Part shown: one piece after another, positions 1 to 9,668 of the stretch
How the letters are laid out: each line of letters opens with the position of its first letter
Position numbering within the stretch: position 1 is the stretch's first letter
Assembly (NCBI GenBank): GCA_003221005.1
Contig: QHTZ01000080.1
Span: 1-50,015, forward strand
Direction: 5' to 3'
DNA: 50,015 nt
From: Gemmatimonadota bacterium
GTDB taxonomy: Bacteria; Gemmatimonadota; Gemmatimonadetes; Gemmatimonadales; GWC2-71-9
Notes under the pieces: generated by a model
Told to the model about the DNA's origin: nothing
The model's input: the letters and a program-made list of their open reading frames with translations, nothing else
Database searches by the model: none
Program-made: the position numbers and the translations under genes

Positions 1-1979
1 GGATCGAAGGAGGGACGGTTCAGGGGATGGGCGATGATGCCGATGAGCTTCCGGGCGGCGTGCAGGGGAAGCCGGGTATCGTTGTCCAAGGTGATGCAGT
101 AGCGGACGCTGGGCAGCACCTTCGGATCGCCCACGTGGACGCGGAAGCTCGTGTCCTTGGCCCCCCGCAGCAGGCGGTTGAACTCTTCGAGCTTCCCGCG
201 CTTGCGCTCCCAACCGATCCACGAGCCCTCGCCAGGGTTCCACTGGCGCGCACGATGGAACAGGTGGAACCGGTCGGTGCGACCCTGGCCAAGGCGGGCG
301 TTCAAATCGAGGACGCCGGCACGGGCGGCGTCCAGGATTTCGTCGTCTGCCGGCAGCTCGGCCGTGGGGGCATCGGCGAAGTCGCCGAGGATGGCGAAGT
401 GTATGCGCGGGTCGACGTTCCCCAGGGCTAGGACCTCCACGTGCTCCAACAGCTCGGCCACGCCGGCCACGCTCGTGAGCAGGGTGGGGACGACGACCAT
501 GGTCCGCGCGTCCTCGGGCACCCCTTTCTGGAAGTCGAGGCGGGGGAGGCGCCACGGCGCCGCGAGGTGCGCGGCCAAGCGCTGGACGAGGGCGATGGCG
601 AACTCGCTGGCGGGCAGGAGGAGGAGCGCTGCGATCCAGGCCTGGACCCACACGGCACCGCCCTTGGCCTGGACGTACGCGACGGCCAGAGCCAGCAGGG
701 CGGCGGCGACGAGTCCGATCGACCCCAGGTAGAAGCTGGTGGCGTGGGCGAAGATGAAGCGCCGTGCGCGGACCGTGAGGCGCGGACCGTACGCCACGTC
801 GGTCTCGAGGTCGCGCCGCCCCTTCCCGATCAGGTGGTAGCCGACGTGGGCGGCGCGGTCGTCGGCCGACTTCAGCTCGGCGGCCTGGCGGGCGCTCTCC
901 ACGCTGCGAAGGGCCACGCGGAGCTGGGCCTCGCCGGTGGCCTCCGCCAGCTCCTCCACCGCCTGCCGGTAGCGGTCCCGGCTGAGGAAATCCATGCTCC
1001 CGTAGACGCCGGCCGGGTCGCGCTGCAAGACCTGTTCGATCAAGCTGACGTTTTCGAAATACAGCGTCCAGTCCAGCGTGGAGCACAGCCGCAGGCTGGT
1101 GATAGCGTTGGCCACGGAGACCTGCCCCGCGGCCTGGCTTTGGTGCTCCGTCCGGATCGAATCCTCCGCTGTCATTCCCTGGGCGGCGAGGCGTTCCTCG
1201 ACGGCCGCGCGCACGGGAGAGACAAGGGGCCCATACTCGCGCATCCGCTGCAGCAGCCGCACGACGTAGGCCGTCTCCAGGACTTCGGGGAGCGCCAGGG
1301 GTGCGGTATCTTCGGCGCCGCCGATCTGGGTTAGATAGCCGTCGGCCGCGAGACGCGCGTTCCTGCCCTGCAGCGTTTCGTCCGCCAGTCGCCTGAGGCT
1401 CTCGAGGAGGGCGAGCTTGAGCATGCTGGGCCAGGCCCAGAGCTCGCCGATAGTCAGGGGGGCCACAGTCTGGTAAGCGACCATGAAGCGCACGAGCTGG
1501 TGCCGATCCAGGCGACCGTCGGTGTGGCGGATCAGCTCCAGGGCCATTGCGTAGACCCGCGCGATGCCCGCCATCTCCCGCGAGGCCAGCTTGGGCAGCC
1601 CCAGGTAGTACTGCCGCGGAAGGTCGTGCCGGGTATCCCGGATCTGGCCTTCGATGAGGTGGAAGTTGTCGAGTAGCTATTCCGCCGCCGGGGGCACGAA
1701 CTCGCCGCGATGGACGTCGTCGGCGAGGACGCGATAGGCCTCGCGCAGCACGCGGGCATTGTCCTCCAGGCGCGAGAAGAACGGGCGGGCCTTGCGGCGC
1801 GGATCCCGAGCCAGGGTGAAGCTGGCGGCGAGGGCCCTGGCCCGTTCCTCCAGGCGCTCGATGCTGAGGAGCTCGGCGCGGAGGGGCTTCGCCGCTTCCG
1901 GACGGCGGCCGCCCCCGAAAAGGCGGCGCAGCGGCCTCAGGGCGTCAGCCAAGGCGACCTGCCCATGGTGCCACGGCAC
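1..1979 (-). pseudogene. ndvB: Cyclic beta-1,2-glucan synthase (NdvB-like), N-terminal part, interrupted by in-frame TAG, runs off left edge
   Basis: The minus strand reads as one NdvB-type frame across the region, except for a single TAG at 1677-1679. Upstream of the stop, codons 1-100 from a GTG at 1979 give the usual N-terminal region (RAELLSIERLEERARALAAS, then RLEDNARVLREAYRVLADDV). Directly after the stop the frame resumes with LLDNFHLIEGQIRD and RQYYLGLPKLAS, then a long open stretch with membrane segments. Near codon 630 comes ITLDNDTRLPLHAARKL, the DxD-type glycosyltransferase 84 signature. Family members have Trp just before LLDNF, so TGG to TAG is the simplest explanation. The family makes and exports cyclic glucans through the inner membrane; full length is about 2,800 residues, so most lies outside. 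It may be a real nonsense mutation, a sequencing error, or a readthrough case. Confidence 0.85.
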
Positions 1980-2394
1980 GCTTCACGGCGCGGCGTTCTC
2001 ATCGCGTGGTTTCGTCCCTCCGGATGTCGCGGTCACTGTGGCCCCAAATCAAATGATAACGAGTTCGATCGCCTCCCAGAGTCTGCTGGGGGTTTTCTCG
2101 AGCTCGGCACAAGCGAACTCCGCCGTCTTCGTGAAGGACGGTGCAGCTGCGAAAACGAATGGCCCCCCCCCGATCGACTCGGGGGCTCGCCGCAGTGTGA
2201 GTTCTGCTGTGAATTTCTTGCGACTTTCGCTCGATCTTCAGCGACCGACCTACGACACCGATGCGCAGAACGCCTAGTTCGCTCAGAGCTGCGTTCATCC
2301 AGCGGAACACGTCAGCATCGCGCGTGCCCGAGGTGCGGCGGATGCGGTCCACGGGGCGAGCCAGCGATTCGAGAATGCGTGTGTCGGCGCCAAG
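1980..2394. other. Intergenic stretch without a convincing gene
   Basis: About 415 bases between the broken glucan synthase and the small protein at 2395. Open frames here (for example minus 1999-2352) give low-complexity translations with no recognisable domain. The only structure I see is a GC-rich hairpin: CCCCCGA at 2167-2173 and TCGGGGG at 2179-2185 around a 5-nt loop, with no T-run on either side. No promoter or RNA gene can be supported. Confidence 0.5.
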
Positions 2395-2664
2395 TCATAG
2401 GGCGCCGTACGCGCCCTCCGGCGACGTCCACGCGGGCTGCGACTGACGGAACAGGTCCTGGAGCTGCCGCTCCGTGAGTTCGGCGAGGGCCGCGTCGGTG
2501 CTCTGGGAGCTCCGAGGCGAATAGCGGGTGAAGCGGCGCTTGCGCTCGGGGCCGGTCCCGAGCTCGAACACTAGGCTAAACTCGTCCTTCCCATAGACGG
2601 TGAGACGGCCCGCCGGATAGACCTTCCAGATGTTACCGTCTATCCCGATCGTGCGTCGCGCCAT
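2395..2664 (-). CDS. Small conserved-looking protein of unknown function (89 aa)
   Basis: ATG at 2664, chosen because the longer frame upstream overlaps the regulator gene and reads as shadow sequence. The 89-residue product begins MARRTIGIDGNIWKVYPAG, continues with RLTVYGKDEFSLVFELGTG and GPERKRRFTRYSP, and ends with LTERQLQDLFRQSQPAW. It has no signal peptide or membrane segment and is rich in charged residues, with alternating beta-type segments followed by a helix. It lies 28 bases after the stop of the XRE-type regulator in the same direction, so the two are probably co-transcribed. I do not recognise a family. A partner or small effector of the regulator is possible but not shown. Confidence 0.65.
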   Translation of the reverse strand: MARRTIGIDGNIWKVYPAGRLTVYGKDEFSLVFELGTGPERKRRFTRYSPRSSQSTDAALAELTERQLQDLFRQSQPAWTSPEGAYGAL

Positions 2665-2692
2665 CAGGCCGAGCCCGCTCGTCTCGCTCGTA

Positions 2693-3562
2693 TCATTGTA
2701 ATTTCTTCGAGGTGGGAAAATGCAGCGGATCCCTGAGGTTCTGTAACTCCCGATAGTAAAAGAGGGCCGTGGGCTGCCTGCCGTTGAACCGCAGCCGCTT
2801 GAGAAACGCCAGTTCCTCTTCGGTCGCCGTGCCGCTGAGAGACGCATCCTGCAGGAATCTGTTGAGCCCGGACTCTGCGCCGCCAGACGGCTCGGATTCG
2901 CGTTCGACAAACTCGAACCGCTTCACGTGCCCCGCGGCCACGCGTTGGCTCAAGGCGATGTCCAACCGAAACGTCGCGAGGTCGATGTCCCAGGACTCGA
3001 TCAACGGATTCAAGAACGAAACGCAGTTCTCAGCGGACACGTGGAAGAGGTCGGTGTCGAGGAACTCGAGCACGACGACGCGCATCTCTTCATAGCTCCG
3101 GCCGCCGAGTTGCGCCACCATCCGGAGCCAGTACTTGTTGTCCAACTCTTGCCGGGCCACCTCCTTCGCCACATCCAACAACGTCAGGGTGACCAGACGT
3201 TCGAGCTCGCCGAAGGGATGGGTCTCAAAGATCGCGCGGATGTCCTTTGCCTTGTCGGGTTTGCATTTGTGCAAGACCAACTCGCGGACTTCCCGAAACA
3301 GCGGCGTAGGCTCGTCCCCTAGTTCGCGCTTGAGATCCTCCTTGCGCTGCAGCGCTGCCAGCTTCGCCAGCTCCCCGCGCGGCAACCGCAGGAAGTTGTC
3401 CATGCGGTCATAGATGTCCGTGCGGTTCGGGGCGGGGGGCGCCTTCCGCCGCGTCAGCAACTGCGAGATGTAGGACTCGGTCACCTGGGCAGCGCGGGCG
3501 AGGTCGCGCTGACCCAACCCCAGCTCCTGCAATCGGTGCCGGATTACAAACGGAACATCCAC
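2693..3562 (-). CDS. XRE-family helix-turn-helix regulator, divergent from groESL
   Basis: The GTG at 3562 is preferred over a TTG at 3598 because AAGGAG sits 4 bases upstream of it. The product is about 289 aa. Residues 5-35 ([20 protein letters not shown], then [17 protein letters not shown]) form a Cro/C1-type helix-turn-helix. The rest is a long, mainly helical C-terminal domain ([39 protein letters not shown]) that I do not recognise, with no enzyme motif. It is transcribed away from groES, and the shared upstream region carries an inverted repeat overlapping the groES -35 box. Autoregulation or control of groESL is a reasonable but unproven inference. The small gene at 2395 follows in the same operon. 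Confidence 0.85.
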   Translation of the reverse strand: MDVPFVIRHRLQELGLGQRDLARAAQVTESYISQLLTRRKAPPAPNRTDIYDRMDNFLRLPRGELAKLAALQRKEDLKRELGDEPTPLFREVRELVLHKCKPDKAKDIRAIFETHPFGELERLVTLTLLDVAKEVARQELDNKYWLRMVAQLGGRSYEEMRVVVLEFLDTDLFHVSAENCVSFLNPLIESWDIDLATFRLDIALSQRVAAGHVKRFEFVERESEPSGGAESGLNRFLQDASLSGTATEEELAFLKRLRFNGRQPTALFYYRELQNLRDPLHFPTSKKLQ

Positions 3563-3603
3563 GGGGCTCCTTCTCTCCAGGGCTGCGTTCCTTAACAATA
3601 TTG

Positions 3604-3640
3604 GTCAAGCCATAGGAATCAACAATCTAGCTGACTTGAC
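3604..3640. promoter_or_regulatory. Inverted repeat between XRE regulator and groES
   Basis: GTCAAG at 3604-3609 and CTTGAC at 3635-3640 form an inverted repeat. It extends to 8 of 9 bases if the TTG/TTT just outside is included. The right arm overlaps the probable groES -35 hexamer. CAATATTG at 3596-3603 is an adjacent 8-bp palindrome. No CIRCE element is present, so an HrcA site is not supported. An operator for the divergent HTH protein is inferred. Confidence 0.4.
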
Positions 3641-3664
3641 AAAGATAGTAAAGTCGGCTAGGTT
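3636..3664 (+). promoter_or_regulatory. Probable sigma-70-type promoter of groESL
   Basis: TTGACA at 3636-3641 is a perfect -35 hexamer. Seventeen bases later, 3659-3664 reads TAGGTT, a partial -10. The site lies about 80 bases upstream of the groES ATG. The -10 is weak, which would fit an activated or regulated promoter. Confidence 0.45.
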
Positions 3665-3743
3665 CCGCTCAGCGGGCACACAGCCGCACGAAGCACGGCA
3701 ACAATGCCTTATGCGGTTCTACTTCAGGAGGAGGCAGCGCGTC

Positions 3744-4052
3744 ATGGCTACTGCGACGAAGACGAAGCTGAAGGTCTTCCCGCTCGCCGATCGGGTGGCG
3801 ATCCGGCCGATGGAAGAGACCGAGGCGATGAAAGGTGGTCTCTACATCCCGGACACGGCCAAGGAGAAGCCCATCCAGGGTGAGGTCATCGCGGTCGGGC
3901 CCGGCCGGATGGAAAAGGGCCAGCTGGTCCCGATGGAGCTGAAGGTCGGCGACCGGGTCGTGTATGGGAAGTACACCGGCTCGCAGGTCGAGCTGGAAGA
4001 TGAAGAGATCATCCTGATCAAGGAATCCGACGTCATCGCGAAGCTCGGCTAA
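3744..4052 (+). CDS. groES: Co-chaperonin GroES
   Basis: 102 aa from the ATG at 3744, preceded by AGGAGGAGG at 3725-3733. The upstream in-frame extension is rejected because it precedes the ribosome site and has no family similarity. The Cpn10 fold is clear: [15 protein letters not shown] near the start, then [18 protein letters not shown] (the mobile loop region), [24 protein letters not shown] and [16 protein letters not shown] at the end. GroES caps the GroEL ring during ATP-driven folding in the cytoplasm. groEL follows 14 bases later, so the pair is one operon. Length is normal for bacterial Cpn10. Confidence 0.98.
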   Translation: MATATKTKLKVFPLADRVAIRPMEETEAMKGGLYIPDTAKEKPIQGEVIAVGPGRMEKGQLVPMELKVGDRVVYGKYTGSQVELEDEEIILIKESDVIAKLG

Positions 4053-4066
4053 GGGGGGGGATATAG

Positions 4067-5701
<1,635 letters not shown>

Positions 5702-5737
5702 CACACCAGACGCGGTGACGCGTAGACGACGCAGGAG

Positions 5738-5769
5738 AGGCGCTCCGGGCAGCTTTCGGAGCGCCTTTG
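5738..5769 (+). terminator. Rho-independent terminator after groEL
   Basis: AGGCGCTCCG (5738-5747) pairs perfectly with CGGAGCGCCT (5757-5766) around a 9-base loop. A short T-rich run follows (TTT, then TTTT a little further on). It lies 37 bases past the groEL stop. Confidence 0.8.
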
Positions 5770-5856
5770 CTGTCGTTTTCGTCGTCCCGAGTCACGACGC
5801 CGATGCCCAGAACACCGCGTAAGTGCTACATGTTGTCGTAACTCGATGGATCGTCG

Positions 5857-5904
5857 GTCTGCTTTGCAACCAGGGGGTCACGGGTTCGAATCCCGTCCGC
5901 TCCA
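5857..5904 (+). repeat. tRNA 3'-end fragment, direct-repeat copy 1 (possible attachment-site footprint)
   Basis: The segment contains an anticodon-arm-like piece (CTGCTTTGCAACCAG), a perfect 5-bp T-arm with loop TTCGAAT, and an acceptor 3' strand CCGCTCC followed by A at 5904. The matching acceptor 5' strand (GGAGCGG) and a D-arm are absent in the 80 bases upstream, so this is not a whole tRNA. The last 24 bases (5881-5904) recur exactly at 17451-17474. Confidence 0.75.
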
Positions 5905-5907
5905 CTG

Positions 5908-6552
5908 CTACGGTGCTGGAGAGGCTGCTTCCTCGGGTGACGGTCCGGGCGGGCGTACGGGGAGGCCGATCTTCCCGGCCCAGGTGTCCGTCAACTTGAA
6001 GGTCTCGCTCATACTGAATCGCAGCACCCACAGCCGTCGAGCGAGATCCTTCAGCGCCCAGATGACGGTGCGCTGCACCTCGACCGACGACCACTGCCCG
6101 AAGTCGTTGTGACTCAGGTCGGCCTGCAGTGCCTTGGCGATCCGCGCGGCGAATTGCCCGTAGGGCTCGAGCGACGCCATCGGGAGGGCTAACACCGGGG
6201 CTTCCGCTAGGTTGCCCTGCGCGTTGGAACCACTTAGGGTCTGCTTTGAAGCCTTTTTGGGCCCTGGGTCAGTTCCCCACAGCACCCACTCCAATGTCAC
6301 GCCCGTCAGGCCCCGCTCCCGCGCTCTAGCAGCGATCAGCCGCGCCACGTCAGCCGGGAACTTCTTGCGCTGAGCCCACTTCTTGACAGCCGCACCGGTC
6401 ACCGGCGCACCGAGCTCTGCGGCAAACTCTCGGTATGTCAAGGAGATACCGTCCCAGGGAGAGAAGACCTCCAAGAGCGTCGCTAGCCGCTCCCCTACTG
6501 GCCCCTGTTTGGATCCATTTTTGGCCTTGACAGATCTCAATCTGACCCCCAT
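5908..6552 (-). CDS. CI-like helix-turn-helix protein next to the tRNA fragment
   Basis: 214 aa from the ATG at 6552. Residues about 38-95 read like a phage-repressor DNA-binding domain: LTYREFAAELGAPVTGAAVK, KKWAQRKKFPADVARLIA and VTLEWVLWGTDPG. The C-terminal half (PMASLEPYGQFAARIAKALQ; VQRTVIWALKDLARRLW) is helical and unfamiliar. It lacks the Ser/Lys dyad of a cleavable LexA/CI peptidase as far as I can see. It ends 4 bases from the tRNA fragment and is divergent from the lipoprotein cluster, with two perfect palindromes in the 113-base gap. That position suggests a local repressor brought in with the region. The gene is slightly less GC-rich than its neighbours. Confidence 0.75.
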   Translation of the reverse strand: MGVRLRSVKAKNGSKQGPVGERLATLLEVFSPWDGISLTYREFAAELGAPVTGAAVKKWAQRKKFPADVARLIAARARERGLTGVTLEWVLWGTDPGPKKASKQTLSGSNAQGNLAEAPVLALPMASLEPYGQFAARIAKALQADLSHNDFGQWSSVEVQRTVIWALKDLARRLWVLRFSMSETFKLTDTWAGKIGLPVRPPGPSPEEAASPAP

Positions 6553-6555
6553 TTT

Positions 6556-6594
6556 GGTGACCTAAGTTCACCGCTATGGTCCCCTGTAGGGGAC
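6556..6594. promoter_or_regulatory. Two palindromic operator-like sites in the divergent CI-like/lipoprotein gap
   Basis: GGTGA (6556-6560) and TCACC (6568-6572) form an inverted repeat with a 7-base centre. GTCCCC (6579-6584) and GGGGAC (6589-6594) form a second perfect repeat around TGTA. Both lie immediately upstream of the CI-like gene start. A TTGACA at 6527-6532 with CATTTT 17 bases later could be a plus-strand promoter, placing the first palindrome just downstream of its -10. Binding by the CI-like protein is inferred. Confidence 0.5.
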
Positions 6595-6665
6595 GATAAC
6601 TACCTTACAAGGTGTCGATTTTTACCGCCGCGGTCAAGGCGCGCGGCCCTATGAAGGAGTGTCGC

Positions 6666-7382
6666 ATGAAGGGTCTCTCCGTTAGCCGCTCGCTGCTCCC
6701 GCTCGCGCTCGCGCTCGCGCTGTTTGCTGCGGGCTGCTCGGAGGCCGGAGCGCCTCCCACCGGGGTCCAGGAGCCGCTCGCGGCCACCCCACATTTCGTC
6801 CGCTGGGCGGGGGGGTCGCCGCAGTTCACGGCGGTTGGCGCTCCCTCGGGTGGCGTCGTGAACGGCTTATCCCTGGCGTCTGCTTCCAGCATGCTCAGTC
6901 TCGATCACTACACGGCGTCGTTCTGGGCGGTCCGGGGTGAGCAGCGCTCGGTCCAGATCAATTATGCCGACTCCGCCGGAGGCACTGACTCGCCGTTCCT
7001 GCGGCTCGTCGTCGTTGACCCGGCGTACGTGCCCGATCAGGGTGACCTCGCGCCGGGCGACTCGGTACTCATCACGGTAACCGTCGACACGATGAACATC
7101 GGCGTGTCGCTCGAGCCGACGGGATTGCAGTTCGGCGATCCTGCCCAGCTGCAGATCTGGTACGGCGGTGCCCATGGCGATCTGAACGGGGACGGCGCGG
7201 TGGACAGCACGGACGCCGCCATCGAGGCCCGGCTGTTGAGCATGTGGTACCGCGAGGGCTCGGACAGCGCCTGGACGCAGGTCCCCGCGACTCACGCGGT
7301 GCTGGATCAGTCCTTCACGAGCGAGCTGCTGCACTTCTGCTGGTACGAGCTTGCCTACGATACCTACGCGGTTTCCTGGTAG
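6666..7382 (+). CDS. Lipoprotein 1 of the cluster, dockerin-like calcium motif
   Basis: 238 aa from the ATG at 6666, which has GAAGGAG 6 bases upstream; an earlier in-frame start lacks one. Residues 1-24 are a lipoprotein signal (ALALFAAGCSE, lipid Cys24). The body is beta-rich (DHYTASFWAVRGEQRSVQI; GDSVLITVTVDTMNIGVSLE; PTGLQFGDPAQLQIWY). An EF-hand/dockerin-like stretch DLNGDGAVDSTDAAIEARL follows, and the end is LAYDTYAVSW. The same layout recurs in the lipoproteins at 11910 and 12545, and its second half resembles the ZU5-type proteins at 11266 and 15205. It is likely anchored in the envelope. It heads the run of same-strand genes leading to HD-GYP. The role is unknown; calcium binding is inferred from the motif. 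Confidence 0.8.
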   Translation: MKGLSVSRSLLPLALALALFAAGCSEAGAPPTGVQEPLAATPHFVRWAGGSPQFTAVGAPSGGVVNGLSLASASSMLSLDHYTASFWAVRGEQRSVQINYADSAGGTDSPFLRLVVVDPAYVPDQGDLAPGDSVLITVTVDTMNIGVSLEPTGLQFGDPAQLQIWYGGAHGDLNGDGAVDSTDAAIEARLLSMWYREGSDSAWTQVPATHAVLDQSFTSELLHFCWYELAYDTYAVSW

Positions 7383-7564
7383 GAGCGGCGTGTGTTCTTC
7401 ACTCCTGCGGTTCAGCGGGGTGGGGTGGGGGATCGGCGGGTGTTTTGGAAGCGTTGCAGCAGGCTGACTCAGGCGCTGTGGACTTGGCTGAGGACGGTCG
7501 CCCTGGAGGGTCGGCGGATGACAACGGCCACAGCCTATTTCTCGAACTACGCCGTGGCATACTG
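7383..7564 (+). pseudogene. Remnant of a lipoprotein C-terminus (YFSNYAVAY end)
   Basis: Between the lipoprotein stop at 7380-7382 and the TPR gene, the same reading frame stays open and ends TAYFSNYAVAY before a TGA at 7562-7564. This matches the HFSNYALAW / HFSQYAICW ends of the neighbouring lipoproteins. The preceding codons show no family similarity and no lipobox, so this looks like the decayed tail of another copy. The rest of the gap to 7667 holds nothing else I can identify. Confidence 0.5.
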
Positions 7565-7667
7565 ATGCGCGTGGCGTCGGTTTCGGGGCACTCGCGGCAC
7601 GGGTCCCGATGACGTTGCCGGACGCTCGTTTGCACGGCGGCTTCATAGCACGTGGAGGGCGCATACC

Positions 7668-9659
7668 ATGCCCACGTCGTCGCTCGTAGTCGACAAGGCT
7701 CGAGAGCTCGCCGCGGCGGGACACTACGCCGAGGTGGTCGAGTACCTTGCCGCCCGCGGGGGGAGCGAGCTGGAGGAATCTCCGAGCCTCGCGTTGCTGT
7801 ACGGGACCGCGCAGGGGCGGCTCGGGCGCCACGAGGAGGGCCTGCGGTGGCTCAATCTGGCCCTCGAACAGGCGCGCAAACGAGAGGAGCGGGCGCTCGA
7901 GCGTCAGGCCCTCAATGCGCGAGGCGCTATCGCCCTGGTCAGCGGGCGGATCGACGAGGCGGGGGACTACTTCACGCGGGCGCTCATGGCTGCCAGCCGC
8001 GATGGCGATCGCGCCACGATCGGCCGCTGCTCCAACAACCTGGGGATCATCAGCAACCTCCGGGGGCGGTACGCCGAGGCGATCGGGTCCTGGGAGATGG
8101 CCGCGGCCGCCTTTGACGAAGCCGGTCTGCGGCAGGGCGTCGCCGAGTGCCACCACAACCTGGGGATCACGTATCGCGAGCAGGGGGCGCTCGACCGCGC
8201 TCTGGCGGAGGCCGATCAGGCGGTCGCCGAAGCCGAAGCTGCGGGGGATCGCACCCTCAGGGCGGTGACTCTCCGGGGGCGGGCCCACATCCGCGTAACC
8301 CGCGGCGAGCTGGAGCTGGCGCGGGGCGAGTTGGACCAGGTGCGGGAGATCCGCAGCCACCTGGCCGACCCCCTTGGCGAGGCGGAGGATCTGCGGGTCG
8401 CAGCGGTGCTGCTCGTGGCCGAGGGCCAGGTGGCGGCGGCCGAGCGGGCGCTGCGTGACGTGATCGGCCGGGCCGAGGCGCATGGGCGGCCGCAGCTCAG
8501 GGCGGAGGCGACTCGGGACCTCAGCAGGATCCTCCACGCGACCGGGCGGAGCGCCGAGGCCCGGACGGCCGCGCGGGCGGCGAAGGCCCTCTTCAGCCGC
8601 CTTGGAGCCGAGGCCGAAATCCGCCACCTCGCCGCTCAGGACTGGGACGACGATTTCGCTGCCGAGCTGCGCGGCTCGCTGGCGCCGCTCCACGCGGCGC
8701 AGGAGCTCGCCGATGGAGGGCGCTACGCCGAGTTGCTCGCCTACCTGGAAGGACGCTCACAGGATGAGCTCGAGCAGTCTCCCACGCTGACCTTGCTGTG
8801 TGGCATCGCGCACAGCCGGCTGGGTCGGCTCGATCTGGGTCAGCACTGGGCGATGGTCGCGCAGCTGCGGGCGCGCGGACTGCGAGATCGGACTCTCGAA
8901 GTGCGGGCGCTCAACGTCTGCGGCGCGATCGCCCTCGAGCGGGGCGGCACCAATGAGGCCTCGTACTTCTTCACGCGGGCGCTGGAGGAGGCGACCGAGG
9001 GCAACGACATGACCACGGTCGGACGGTGTGCCAACAACCTCGGCATCATCGCCAACCTGCAGGGCGACTACGCGCGCGCGGCTCAAGCCTACACCCGCGC
9101 GATCGCGGCGTACCGGAAGGCCAAGTACGACCGCGGCATCGTCGAGTCGCAGCACAACCTGGGGATCACGTACCGCGAGCAGGGCCAACTCGACCCCGCG
9201 CTGCACGCTGCCGACGCAGCGGTGCGGGAGGCCGAGCGGCTGGGCGACCAGCGGCTCGCGGCCCAGGCCGTCGCGGGACGGGCCGAGATCCGGGTAGCAC
9301 GGGGGGAGCCTGAGCTGGCCGTCCACGAAACGGAGCGGGCGCTGGCGATGCACCGCGAGCTCAAGGATACGGTCCTTGAGACCGAGGACCTGCGAGTCCT
9401 CGCCGCGGCGCTGAACCTGGCGGGGAAGAGGGAAGACGCCAAGAACGTGCTCCGGGAAGTCATCAACCGCGGGACGGAGCACGGGCGGCCGCTGCTCGTC
9501 GCCACCGCGCAGCGCGATCTCGCACGCATACTGGTGAGCGAGGGCGACGTCGCGGCCGCGCGAGAAGTGGCACACATGGCTCGCGCGACGTTCGAACGGC
9601 TGGGGGCTCGGGTGGAGGCCGACAAGGTGGGTGCCCTGCTGCGGGATCCGGGCGACTGA
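7668..9659 (+). CDS. Large tetratricopeptide-repeat protein, internally duplicated
   Basis: 663 aa, starting MPTSSLVVDKARELAAAGHY, with no signal peptide or membrane helix, so probably cytoplasmic. Two homologous halves of about 330 residues are joined near AAQDWDDDFAAELRGSLAPL. Each contains TPR-type units such as RCSNNLGIISNLRGRYAEAI, HHNLGITYREQGALDRALAE and, in the second half, RCANNLGIIANLQGDYARAA. No catalytic or DNA-binding domain is visible. A close paralogue lies at 13199, and the TPR part of the HD-GYP gene at 15703 resembles one half. TPR arrays bind peptides or partner proteins. Its place between lipoproteins and a sigma-54-type activator suggests a regulatory adaptor, which is inference. 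The activator starts 10 bases after the stop. Confidence 0.85.
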   Translation: MPTSSLVVDKARELAAAGHYAEVVEYLAARGGSELEESPSLALLYGTAQGRLGRHEEGLRWLNLALEQARKREERALERQALNARGAIALVSGRIDEAGDYFTRALMAASRDGDRATIGRCSNNLGIISNLRGRYAEAIGSWEMAAAAFDEAGLRQGVAECHHNLGITYREQGALDRALAEADQAVAEAEAAGDRTLRAVTLRGRAHIRVTRGELELARGELDQVREIRSHLADPLGEAEDLRVAAVLLVAEGQVAAAERALRDVIGRAEAHGRPQLRAEATRDLSRILHATGRSAEARTAARAAKALFSRLGAEAEIRHLAAQDWDDDFAAELRGSLAPLHAAQELADGGRYAELLAYLEGRSQDELEQSPTLTLLCGIAHSRLGRLDLGQHWAMVAQLRARGLRDRTLEVRALNVCGAIALERGGTNEASYFFTRALEEATEGNDMTTVGRCANNLGIIANLQGDYARAAQAYTRAIAAYRKAKYDRGIVESQHNLGITYREQGQLDPALHAADAAVREAERLGDQRLAAQAVAGRAEIRVARGEPELAVHETERALAMHRELKDTVLETEDLRVLAAALNLAGKREDAKNVLREVINRGTEHGRPLLVATAQRDLARILVSEGDVAAAREVAHMARATFERLGARVEADKVGALLRDPGD

Positions 9660-9668
9660 GACCCTAGC

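Noticed and set aside
441..1334. Long plus-strand open frame over the glucan synthase
   Set aside because: It is codon-phase shadow of the minus-strand gene; the translation is repetitive Gly/Arg/His-rich and has no family, while the minus strand gives a clear NdvB protein.
1999..2352. Open frame of 117 codons on the minus strand
   Set aside because: No ribosome site, no domain, unusual residue mix (many Arg/Thr/Asp) and position between a pseudogene and an operon end; more likely a chance frame in GC-rich DNA.
5832..5904. Complete tRNA-Ala(TGC) gene
   Set aside because: No D-arm and no acceptor 5' strand; the anticodon stem has a C-C mismatch next to the loop in both copies.
5846..6112. 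Short protein containing GFESRPLHC
   Set aside because: This peptide is a translated tRNA 3' end, a common source of spurious gene calls; the nucleotide sequence is a tRNA fragment.
7620..7633. GG-N10-GC with TTTGC as a sigma-54 promoter before the TPR gene
   Set aside because: The -24 half lacks TGGCAC beyond GG, and GG-N10-GC is frequent by chance in this GC-rich DNA.
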